Source of the DNA: Cyathus striatus
Taxonomy: Eukaryota; Basidiomycota; Agaricomycetes; Agaricales; Nidulariaceae
Assembly: GCA_025738555.1 (NCBI GenBank)
Contig: JAOVFP010000007.1
Coordinates: forward strand, 4,402,001 to 4,466,000
Direction: 5' to 3'
Length of the DNA: 64,000 nucleotides
The notes under the pieces were generated by a model. The model was given only the letters and a program-made list of their open reading frames with translations, did not search any database and was not told the origin of the DNA. How positions within the stretch are numbered: position 1 is the stretch's first letter; each line of letters starts with the position of its first letter. Positions 1-10,290 of this stretch are shown here, piece by piece. Position numbers and translations under genes: made by a program.

Positions 1-1272
1 GATGAACTTTCCATACATGAAAAGGGAAGAGTTGCCAGAATTTGACGAGTTTGTTAAGAGCCTGAAGAACAAAAAGATCAGTGGTAAATGTATTCATACT
101 TGTATTGTTTCGCATTTTGCTCATTGTATAAATTCACAGCCTGGTGGAAGCATAAGCGTCGTAGCAAATGGATTCTACCTACCATTATGGAAAGCATGTC
201 ACGCATGCATCCAGATGATTGGAGAGTGGCTTCATCCACAACGAATGTCGATGAAGCACAGCATCACTGGACTAACTTGCAAACAGGTATTAAACTTACT
301 CTGGTAGATGCAATCAAGAAGTATGTCTTAATCCTTATGATATATTTTCATTCTCTGATTGTTAATAGAGCTTGTGAGGTCGACCAGGAAATGTTGTTGA
401 AGATCAGGGAGACACTCGAGACTGGCTTTGCCGAAAGTCGCTGCAATATTCAACACCAAATGGTTCGAAGTGCACAGCGTGCCACAGCTGCAGCTAAGAA
501 GTCATCTGCAACACAGGTTTCACCAACAAAGAAGAAGGTGTATTCAAAATGATTCGACGATTCAATGGGGAGAGTTCAAACGAAGAAAACAAGTCTAAAG
601 GCTGCTCGTAATGCAGCTGCTCCTTATTACATTGGTATGTTTACAGGTGGAGTTTCAGGTTACCTCTAATACAGGCTGTATACAACAGGGAACCATAACG
701 ATGCCTCTTCGGATGAGGCAACAACCCAGGCTTCATCACCATCAGCTCCTCTGGCGACAACCTCAACTCTTTCGCAGCCAGCTCCCATCCCACTGCCATC
801 AACCACCATACTTCAGGCCACTGCGTCACCATCCCCCTCTGTGCCAGCCACTGTACGCACATATCAAGAGGACCTCATCCTCTCCCTTGGATCTCTGTTG
901 ACGTTCTGTATGGTTCCTGAGCCAGCACTGACCCCACTCGGAGACACAATTACAACGACATTCTCAGCATCAGCACAGCCCCTACTTTGTGACATCAGGA
1001 ACACAATGACAAACGATGGACCAAGTGACATACCAGAGAGCGCAGTGACCACAGCATACATGCTTCAAAAAGACCACATCCAGCTCCCATCTCCACCAGC
1101 AACGCAGCTACTACTTTCCACTGAGTCTCCACAGTCCCCACTTCAGCTACCATCTCCTCCCGCTACTCAAGTTGCAGCAGGAGCACCCAGATGTGATCCA
1201 GTACCAGCATTGACATTGGATGAGGTTGACGAAGTTTTTGACAGATTTTTCCAGCAATATCCAGATTCCTAG
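1..1272 (+). pseudogene. 3' portion of a multi-copy transposon-associated protein (unknown function)
   Basis: The gene enters from outside the window. Splicing 84-139, 321-368 and 635-688 joins four open stretches in one phase. Exon 2 carries the block SSTTNVDEAQHHWTNLQTGI, which I recognise from highly repeated Agaricomycete proteins linked to DNA transposons; it is followed by a helical, charged segment. The last exon (689-1272) is Ser/Pro/Thr-rich, contains two copies of QLPSPPATQ, and ends at TAG 1270-1272. One TGA (550-552) interrupts the frame of exon 3, and the reading frame continues cleanly after it. It is therefore probably a recently silenced copy. The molecular role is unknown. 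The splice phases agree at every junction, which makes the model reasonable; the family link is from memory. Confidence 0.6.
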
Positions 1273-2750
1273 ACCCTAGCCCATAACTTGTAGATCATGT
1301 ACTGGTCCCTGTACTGAGCTATCAGAGTAATTTGATGTGGAAATGGTACCATTTGCTGCGGTGAAAGAGAACAAGGAGAGATGACGCGCGGTGATGCGGC
1401 ATTTGTCAAACCATTAAATTATTACAGTAAGGTCAAAAACTAATATTTTAATTACGTTGGCGCCAGAGCGCTAAATGCTTAGCAATGTGTAAATTTCGCA
1501 TGGGACAAAGTTTACCCGTCTCAACTTTGTGTTATGTGTGGGCGATACACTGGGTGCACAGTAACATAATAAGTGAGAAAATATTCAAATATTATGATAA
1601 AAAGAAGTGCACCCTTGATTACATATTTTTTCATCAAGAATTAAATAAATATGAATGAAACATACCACAATAACAGCTCATAAATTACCTAAACATTATT
1701 TTAAATAGTATTGTGTGACAAATGTCACACTACTTTTAAAATAACAATGGCAAAAAATATGTTATATAGTATGAAATATAAATTCCATAATAGACTACAA
1801 TAGTATTAAGAGATTATGGTGAAAATTATGCAATGCATTATACTGAAATTATGATAAGAAGAATGATACATAAACATTCAAATAGTATTGTAGGTAGAAG
1901 TGTGTTACAAATTGTCACCATACTTTTAAAATAATAGAGCAGTAAGTATAGTGAAGAGTACAGAGTTGTAATTTCATATTACATCAACAAAATATGTAAT
2001 GATTACAAAGAAAAGTATGGAATAGGTATGCAAAAGGTATGTTGAAAAAAATTATAAAATTTATCAACATACTTTGTTACAAATTATACAAATAATATAA
2101 TTAAAATATTACACTATAATGATTCATGTATAATTCAAATAGTATTGAGTGACAAACTGTCACTATACTAAGTAAAATATGTTTACACATAATATGATGA
2201 AATATATAAATATAGACATTTCATAATGTATAAAATGAATAATGAAGAGATTATTTTGTAATTATGAAAATATGTACATAAAGATTATGGAGAAAAGTAT
2301 ACAATAGGTATGCAAAAGGTATGTTAAAAAGAATTATAAAATTTAACATACTTTGTTATAGATTATACAAATAATATAATTGAAATATGACACCATAATG
2401 ATTGATGAATAATTCAAGTAATATTGAGTGACAAGCTGTCACTATACTATTTGAAAATTTTTTACATGTAATATGATGAAATGTATAAATATAGACATTT
2501 CATAACATAGAACATGAATAATGAAAAGATTATCTTTAAATTATAAAAATATATACATAAACAATACTTCCATTATAATACCTTTATAATATCTTATAAA
2601 AAAAAAAAATTGTTGTCAAATAATTATTTACATAACAAGTTCCAATAATATGAGAATTATAATATATCAGAATAGTATCTAATAAATATGAAATATGGGG
2701 GAATAAATCAAAATAATACATATCTAAAAAAACAATTATTAATATTTATA
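1273..2750. repeat. AT-rich tract with ~279-bp tandem repeat carrying a hairpin
   Basis: No gene is visible. Two clear tandem copies begin near 2010 and 2289 (period 279), each starting AAAAGTAT and sharing GGTATGCAAAAGGTATGTT. Each contains the inverted repeat AGTGACA-(3 nt)-TGTCACT (2148-2164 and 2427-2443). Related, more diverged hairpins lie at 1713-1730 (arms GTGTGACA/TGTCACAC) and near 1896-1917. The region is very AT-rich and otherwise without structure. Confidence 0.75.
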
Positions 2751-4140
2751 TGGCCAATGGCAAATTGAGAAGTGCAGCTGTTTGCCACCAAGCAATTGCT
2801 GCATTTGGCTCAATTTACCACATTTGCTACCTTTGCCAAATTATAAATTGAGCCATTTACCACTCACATTTGGCTCAATTTGCCAGATTTATCACCTTTG
2901 CCAAATCCATAAACTGAGCCAAATGTGGCATATGGCTTCAGTGGATATAGTGGCTAATTGGCAAATGGTAAATGGCTCAATTTATAAATTTGGCAAAGGT
3001 GGCAAATGTGGCATATGGCTTCAGTGGATATGGTGGCCAATTGGCAAACTGAGCCAAATATGAGTGGTAAATAGCTCAATTTATAAATTTGGCAAAGGTG
3101 GCAAAGGTGGCAAATTGAGCCAAATGTGGCATATGGCTTCAGTGGATATGGTGGCCAATTGGCAAACTGAACCAAATATGAGTGGCAAATCTAACAAATT
3201 GAGCCAAATGCAGCATATGGCTTCAGTGGATATGGTGGCCAATCAGCAAACTGGCTCAATTTGCCAGATTTGTCACCTTTGCCAAATTTATAAATTGAGC
3301 TATTTACTACTCATGTTTGGCTCAGTTTGTTGATTGGCCACTATATCCACTGAAGCCATATGCTGCATTTGGCTCAATTTGCCAGATTTGGCTCAATTGG
3401 CCAATTGGCCAATATATCTACTGAAGCCACATGCTACATTTGGCTCAATTTGTTAGATTTGCCACCTTTGCCAAAGTTATATATTGAGCCATTTGCCACA
3501 CATATTTGGCTCAGTTTGCCAATTGGCCACCATATCCACTGAAGCCATATGCCACATTTGCCACCTTTGCCAAATTTATAAATTGAGCCATTTACCATTT
3601 GCCAATTAGCCACTATATCCACTGAAGCCATATGCTGCATTTGGCTCAATTTGCCAATTGGCCAATATATCCACTGAAGCCACATGCCACATTTAGCTTT
3701 GCTAGATTTGCCACCTTTGCCAAAGTGATATATTGAGCCATTTGCCACTCATGCTCAGTTTGCCAATTGACTACTATTCACTGCATTTGGCTCAATTTGC
3801 CACATTTGCTAGATTGGCCACTATATCCAGTGGAGCCATTTGTTAAATTTACCACTCATGTTTGGATCAATTTGGTGCATTTGGCTCAATTTGCTACTTT
3901 TGCCACCTTTGCCAAATTCATAAATAGAGCTATTTGAAGTGGCAGGCAAATGAGCCAAATGCAACAGAGCTAATAGTAGCCAAATAGCTCAATTTATAAA
4001 TTTTGGCAAAGGTGGCAAAGGTGGCAAATAGAGCCAAATAAAGCCACATTAGGCCATTATTGAGCTCCATCACATTTAGCCCAGTTTGGTGATTTGGATC
4101 AATTTGCCACTTTCTCACTTTACAAATATGATGGCAAATT
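2750..4140. repeat. TTTGGC/GCCAAA minisatellite-like array with internal orientation flip
   Basis: About 1.4 kb is built from short words (TTTGGCTCAATTTGCCA, TTTGCCACCTTTGCCAAA, AAATTGAGCCA) present on both strands. A longer marker reads TATGGCTTCAGTGGATA near 2933, 3016, 3133 and 3217, then appears as its reverse complement TATCCACTGAAGCCATA near 3344, 3413, 3532, 3614 and 3669. The array is therefore head-to-head around about 3,290. Open frames through it are low-complexity repeats (KFGKGGK, WPIGKLSQM) and not genes. A second array of the same words lies at 9650-10290. Confidence 0.85.
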
Positions 4141-5474
4141 TAGCCAATTTAGTCACATACTTACAGTACATCCCTACCACGTCTTCCAATGTCTTTTAGG
4201 TTCTTGCAAATCATACTTATAAGAACAAATTTATTATTATACTATTGATATACAACTATATATAACTACACTAATATAAAAAAATAGGTACAACTCAGGG
4301 GAACAACAGCAGTGGTGGAGTCAGCTATGATGGCAGCGAGATGTGGAAGTGGTAGTGGTGGAGGTGGTAGTTGTTGTGGGCAGCCGTTCTTTCCCTCACT
4401 GTTCTCTCCAGCAAGATAGCAATGGGCGGAGCAAGACACTTACCAGACGTCAATAGACTCATTGAGGCCTTGGCAACATCTCATTGACAACCTGTGAGGA
4501 CTTGAGGGATGAGGGGGATGTCAAGGTGGGGGATGTCCTCACATATCCTTTTCAGACTTCCCCCACCTCAACAAGACGTCAGCAAGGCCTCAATGTATTT
4601 GTTGATATGCCAGGTAAGTGTCACACTCCACTCACCACAACGTTCCCAACTACCTCATGTCATGGGGTAAGATGGGGGTCCTGGCATTCTATATGAAGAT
4701 CTGTAGCATATCAGTTAGCCAAAAGAAGGTAAGGAAAGGAATAAAACGAGCCTGAAACACATCCCAAACTTCCCGTCTACGGTGTCGATTGAACATCACC
4801 CGGACTCACCTTAAGGTAGCATAACAGGATCCAGTGTAGGGCAAGGAGAAGGTATCCTAGGCCAACAGAACCGAGACCTAAGCCTAGAAATGTGGGGAAA
4901 GGGGGGCTGGAGGAGATGGGTGCAAGGAAGAGATGAAGAAGCGGGAGAGAGGGTTGTCACGGCATTGTCTTCCTCATCCAAGTCGTCGCCTTTTCTTCGG
5001 CATACTGTCATCTTTATCAGCACACCCAGATTCTCAAAAAGAGTAAAGAATCGACGAACGAAACATCTGTATTCCATCCCCTCGCTCCCTGAACAAGCAC
5101 CCTACAAATATCGGATTCGCATGAGGCAAAGACCATACACCGAAGACCCTGAATATGGGGACGTGCTCGAACTAGCCATAGGAATACTTGAGCTCTGACA
5201 TGGACATGATCAACTGTTGCGTTTCAAGTTGCTTGAGAAAGTCATACATAGTTTAAGTGGGCTTGCGAGCATTCCCTTTGGAGGCGGTGCAGGGAGAGAA
5301 GGGGTGCGCGTAAGGTTACACGTTACTGTGGAGATGTGGTAGGATGAATGAAGGTGGAAGGGAACAAGGAAACGAACGGAGAAGGAAAGAACCGATAGAA
5401 AGAGATCTAGACTAAATAATACAGCAGGAAGAAACGAACAATACACGACAATGACAGCAGCTCTCCTCGACACG
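4141..5474. other. Intergenic, no supported gene
   Basis: No open frame with convincing coding character was found. About 4484-4700 translates to a fragment (VDMPGKCHTPLTTTFPTT) of a kind often mis-predicted in mushroom genomes because it lies in a dispersed repeat; I do not treat it as a gene. A low-similarity Ser-rich stretch on both strands at 4810-5200 is unassigned. Confidence 0.5.
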
Positions 5475-6327
5475 CTTATAACACCACCCTTGTTCTAGAT
5501 GTTGCGGGTGTTGTTGAAGAAAGCCTTTTATGTGTCACAGAAGTCCTCGGTAACGGAGTCGAATGTGGTCATTCCAGTGATGTTGGTCTTGGAGTTCTAG
5601 ATAACCTGATAACCTTGCCATCCTGAGCGTACGAGCGGCGAATCTTCTGAAGGTTTCCGGTGGTGCTGCTGTTGGTAAGTGAGAAATAGTGTGACGATGG
5701 CTAGGCTGTTTCCGTAGGAGGTCTGTGCAAGGGTGGGGGGTGAATGCAGCCCCATCATTGTTGACTGCCCAGGCGTTCATCTCGTTACAGCAGGTACTGA
5801 AACTTCCGGTTCCGGCGTTAAGCTGGGTGGGGGAGCCATTCTGTCGTTAGGGCATGAAAGCCAGCATGGCTATAGAAATGTATATATTTAGAAAACAAAC
5901 CACTCCGATAATGAAAGCAACCAGTACCATACTTGGCACCTCTTCGTCATACCACCATCAGCATCCATGTCAGAGAAGTAGAGGGCTCTGTTGAGACGGC
6001 AAGGAAGGAAAGTCAACGTTGAAGGTGAACTCATTCGGGAGCTTGAAAACTTTGTACTCGGTGGGCGAGTTAAGAGGGTAGACGCGGGAGACAATGTTCT
6101 TGTTCACACTAGTAGTGACGAACTTGAGCGTTACCGCTGGTGTGTGAAGCCAGCACCAGTAGGAGTCGAGGATGACGGCATCCGCAAACTGGGTTGTATA
6201 CCCTGAGCCAGTACATTTTTGCCTGGGAAATGCGGAGTGGTTTTCTGCTGTCTGTGTACCTCATTGCTGGGCACTGACGACCACAAGGAACCTAGGCGAG
6301 GGAGGTAAGAGCGAGTTTAGGGAACAT
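5475..6327 (-). pseudogene. Glycoside hydrolase family 7 (cellobiohydrolase) pseudogene
   Basis: GH7 enzymes are secreted and cleave cellulose from reducing chain ends. Read on the minus strand from ATG 6325-6327, pieces of the whole N-terminal two thirds are visible in order: a signal-peptide-like start (FPKLALTSLA), GTQTAEN, the cysteine segment KCTGSGYTTQF, LKFVTTSVNKN, FKLPNEFTFNVD, ALYFSDMDADGGM, the active-site region [11 protein letters not shown] with TPHPC, and [16 protein letters not shown]. The family active site is E-x-D-x-x-E (EMDIWEAN). Here the nucleophile Glu remains, but Asp is Asn and the acid/base Glu is Ala. Stops, several frameshifts, loss of the TNCYTGN segment and a missing C-terminal third show a dead gene. 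A remnant intron is visible near 5880-5930. Family assignment is firm; exact edges are not. Confidence 0.85.
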
Positions 6328-6759
6328 ATCGAGGCTGATTAGACTAGTTGTAGAATAGAAGACCGTTGTCCTGCTAGAATGGTCGTCAGAAAGAAAATAA
6401 TGTGAAAATTTATTGTTTACCACTACTATGCACGATTCACCATTTCTACACATAGATTACGGCCGAAAATATATGAGAACACCCTGCATCCAGGAACGCT
6501 ACTTCTACTCCTGCGTAACTGTGACCATATGTAATGGCCCTGGGACATAAGGTCATTGAGCGTTCACAAACAGAAAAATAAGTGCAGAGCTGACTCAATA
6601 ACGGCGACAGGTACGAAAACACGAACAGATGCCAAGTACAAATGCACAGCGAGAGAGATTTGAGCACTAGCTCCTTCAGGTACGTTGCAAGCGAAGAACA
6701 ATGGCATTGCTTAAAGATGTTGTGACTGGTAAGGCATCATTGTAGGCTCCTCTCATATG
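6328..6759. other. Upstream of GH7 remnant, no gene seen
   Basis: No coding signal recognised. It presumably includes the former promoter of the GH7 pseudogene, which starts at 6327 and runs leftward. It is bounded on the right by repeat C. Confidence 0.4.
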
Positions 6760-7112
6760 GGGAATCGAGGGCCCTACTCACGCGTGGCGAGCGGGGCACC
6801 GGCCTGACAGGTTCAGTAGTCGCCGAGCGCTACAAGAAAAGAAAAGAAAATGCGCGGACTCTGATTGGCATTGCAACTGCTGGCATGAATGGCGGAGCAG
6901 CCATCGGTGCCACGTCAATTACTTCCTGTCGCTCATCTGTGTGGGAGGGAGCGTGGGAGCGACTTAAGTGGTCTATATCATTATCAGATCATGAAAAAAG
7001 TGAGAAAGGGAGGAACAATGAACCTCAAATAAGCCCCGATATTCCCCATCTGACTCCTCGACAAACTGGACGAAACAAGGCTAACAAGCATCTCCGTCCC
7101 CTATCCCCACCC
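6760..7112 (+). repeat. Dispersed repeat C, copy 1
   Basis: 353 bp nearly identical to 20528-20881. It starts GGAATCGAGG with ACTCACGCGTGGCGAGCGGG just inside, and ends CTCCGTCCCCTATCCCCACC. Both copies share an open segment (NGGAAIGATSITSC), but no known protein was recognised. The sequence beyond the 3' end differs between copies, which sets the repeat edge. Confidence 0.85.
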
Positions 7113-8171
7113 CTCTCCGGGTCATTCACCACCTCCCTTTCCCTAGGTCTGCGATACAAAAACTCGATTGGCCCAGGCCGTGAACTTGAGCTCCCACTCT
7201 TGTTCCATGTTTGCCCATCCTCCGCCGCTGGTACCCGCCGTTTAACAGTGGACACCACGTCGACGCTAAGTCCATACTCTCTTAAATTCATCACCAAGTT
7301 TTGCCCGTGATCACAATCCTACAAGAAGAGAATATTGGCGACGATTGTGAAAGAGTATCATACAAAAAACTGACTTGGATGCGCAGAAGGAATACAATGC
7401 CAGTGCTGTAAACGAAGCAGTGGCGGCTCGTGTACTGTCGAATAATGTTCGCCAGAGCCATCTGCGCAAGCCGTAGAAAGAGAAACAAAAACAAAACAAA
7501 AAACACAAAAAGAGTTAGATATATGTAGTAACACTATATACTACTACCATGTAATGACATTGTTTTGTTTAATGTTCAGCTAACAAGACCTAGGAAGAAA
7601 CGGCTCTAGATCCAAGTCAGCAGTAGTTAAAAGAAGGCTCAATAGAGACTCACTTCAACGCCATCACGCGTAGATTCGAATCGTGCTGAAATGGCCATAC
7701 TGGCTATCAAGAAGGGACACTTTCATGGCAATGTGGCCACATCGGTAGCGAACAGACCTTACACATGAAATGAGTTACTACGAAGAGAAAAAGAGAAAAA
7801 GAAAGAACGTACTCGATGACAGCGATTGGCACACGGATCTCGATGGCTGCCAGGTACTGGCGCACCACACACGAAGTGCGACTACGAACATGCTGGGTGG
7901 CAAAGCAGGAGAACATGATTGCAGTCATTGGAGGAGATAAGCGAAGTAGAAGCATTGGAGGTCACAGTTACCGAGAAAGTCAGCACGTTGCGCCCGAGAG
8001 CCCGACGAACTTTGTATGTGCGCGTCATTGTTGTTCAAGCCTTTCTCCAACAAACATCGCGCTTCTTTCGACACAGGACCTTCACCAGGCGGTTGCAGAC
8101 TCTTCGCAAGAGCAATCTCGGTCCTCCAACCGTTTGGAAAGCAGATGTTCCACTAGATCGCCGTTGTTGGC
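7113..8171. other. Unassigned, probably decayed sequence
   Basis: Several overlapping open frames exist on both strands (for example 7919-8187), without recognisable domains or consistent splice structure. The run next to repeat B may be the remains of a gene. Nothing supported. Confidence 0.35.
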
Positions 8172-8690
8172 GCTACATGAAAAGTAGATGTGGCATCTAC
8201 ATTAACAGGTCAGCGGGTATTCACCCAAGCAACCACTAATACATACCCCTTCGCCAGATTTTCTTCAGCAGGTGAAATAAATTTCGAATACAAGAAATCG
8301 ACTGCCGCCGCATCGCACAGTAAGCAAAACTGGGTTGCATCCATCAGGACATCACAGGGTGGGCAGGTAAGGCGCCATACGCAATACAGACGACCTCGAC
8401 TCTAGCATAGTTCACGAAAGATGAACACGCCAGGAAATGAGCATAAGGCGACGATGAAACGAGTGTCAGACGCCCTATTGCTACCTACCAGTCATGACAT
8501 CGTTCGCATGAGCGGCTAACGTCCCAGTGCAATCGTTTCTAATCCCGAAACACGAGCTACTGAAAAAGGTGTTACGAAGGCTCAGTAGGTGTTATAGCCG
8601 ACGCCGTGCTCCCACTACGGGCGTCGGAGGCCATCCAACGTCTGCTACCTAAACCAATCTCCCCAGTTGTTATCATTGTAGGCTCTTCTC
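8172..8690 (+). repeat. Dispersed repeat B, copy 1 (empty-site copy)
   Basis: About 520 bp similar to 25882-26690: shared ATCTACATTA-ACAGGTCAGCGGG at the start, TACAGACGACCTCGACTC in the middle and CTGCTACCTAAACCAATC near the end. At 8587-8600 it reads GGTGTTATAGCCGAC, the uninterrupted form of the site where copy 2 holds a 365-bp insertion. The minus strand has a broken protein-like frame (QFCLLCDAAAFDF in copy 2), so the family may derive from a gene; I cannot name it. Confidence 0.8.
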
Positions 8691-9610
8691 ATGTGCGTAG
8701 TTTATACCAACATACATGTAGTGGCACACCGTCCGTTTCCAGCTCTATGCCAGTGCGAGCCCTGGAGGTTGCGTGTCGATAAGGAGCCCACATAATCGCA
8801 ATGAACACTCTCGCACGCATGCTTCGATGTGGCACAGGAGGTTTGCTGTACAACTAGACTAGATCATTATACAAGACAGTGGCAAAGTTACGCTGGACAA
8901 GCGGAATGCGGTGGGAGCTTCCGGGTAGGCTTGTACGATATCCAAGACGTTGGGAAGCCCATACATCTGAGCACGCGAGAACCTGCTGGGAGACGAGCTT
9001 CGGGCTATGCGCGTATGATGCCTACGCCGCCGGGAAGCCCATGCATTGAGACACAAAAGTCTGCTAGCAAACGAGTGGCTGATGGAAAGAGAGGGCTTAG
9101 ACGCACTCAGCCCTGCGATGTTGAAGACCACATACCTTAAGATGCCAACTTTCGATTACAGATGCATGCGTGCAGGCCTGAGGTTGTTTTGTTCCTGGAG
9201 ATGGTCAAAAGATGTTCACGGGGCGTTCTTGAGAATTCCATACATGTGAACGCAAGAATCTATCACGAGTCGAGCTTTGAGGTATGCGTACACGCTGCCT
9301 ATGACGCTCGGAAGCCTATGCACCTAGACGATATCCATGATGCTGGGAAGCTCGTACAAGCCAGAGCCGTATGTATAGACAATGAATACCATATCGACGA
9401 CATGCAGAACTTGAAAGCTTGACGGCTTAACCAGATTGAAAGCGTTGGTAAAACCAGACACTATGAATCTGAATGAATTAATGAGATGCATAGATGTTAT
9501 TGTTGAGTATATCGATGGACATTTTGTATTTGTGCTAGATGCCGTAGGCAAACAAAGAATACAACTCCACTTGATACGACCCCGCTTGAGGTCCCTCACG
9601 AGTTTGGCTG
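8690..9610 (+). repeat. Dispersed repeat A, copy at 8.7-9.6 kb
   Basis: Family A recurs at least eleven times in this window. Diagnostic blocks in order are GTAGTTTATACCAACATA, a segment with repeated GGGAAGCCCAT, ACCACATACCTTAAGATGCC, a conserved run around AGCGTTGGTAAAACCAGACA and a 3' end near TTTGTGCCAGATGCCGTAGG. This copy has most blocks and directly abuts repeat B on its left. It has no intact open frame, so it is a non-autonomous or decayed repeat of unknown class. Confidence 0.8.
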
Positions 9611-9649
9611 TAACATTTTGTTTATTGTTTGTTGTCACACTTTTGTTTA

Positions 9650-10290
9650 CATTTGCCACATTCCAATTGCAGCATTTGGCTCAATTTGCCACTTTCGACA
9701 CCTTTGCCAAATTCGTAAATGCCACCTTTTACCTACATTTGCCACATTACATTTGCAGCATTTGACTCATTTTACCACATTTGGCTCAATACATATGCTG
9801 CTTTTACCACCTTTGCCAAATTCATAAACAGCCGTTTGGAACCATTTACCTCAATTGTTACTATTAGCCGCATTTGGTTCAATGTTCTCAATTCATAACT
9901 TAAATGCCACTTTCACTTACATTTGCCACATTTGGCTCAGTTTGGCTCAGTTTGCCAGTTTCGACACATTTGCCAAATTCATAAATGCCACCTTTTACCT
10001 ACATTTGCCACATTTGGCTCAATAAGTATGCCACTTTTACCACCTTTGCCAAAATCATAAACAGCCGTTTGGAACCATTTACCTCAATTGTTAGCCTTAT
10101 TTGGTTCAATTTTCTCAATTTATAACTTAAATGCCACTTCTTACATTTGCCACATTTGGCTCAATTTGGCTCAATTTGCCAGTTTCGCCACCTTTGCCAA
10201 ATTGAGGCAAATGCAAAATGTGGCAAACTGAGCCAAATGTGGCAGACCGAGTGAGATAAAAAGCGACAAATGGAGCCAAATACGTTTGTG
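9650..10290. repeat. Second TTTGGC/GCCAAA array
   Basis: Same words as 2750-4140 (CATTTGGCTCAATTTGCCA, CACCTTTGCCAAATT) but mostly in one orientation, with two related long units (about 9830-9990 and 10070-10200) sharing CAGCCGTTTGGAACCATTTA. Not coding. Confidence 0.8.

Noticed and set aside
841..901. GTG start for the Ser/Pro-rich stretch at 841-1272
   Set aside because: GTG starts are not expected in fungi; the stretch is open upstream and joins the preceding exon through the intron 635-688.
2954..4118. Several open frames in the TTTGGC array (KFGKGGK, WPIGKLSQM)
   Set aside because: Low-complexity translations of a short repeat on both strands; not genes.
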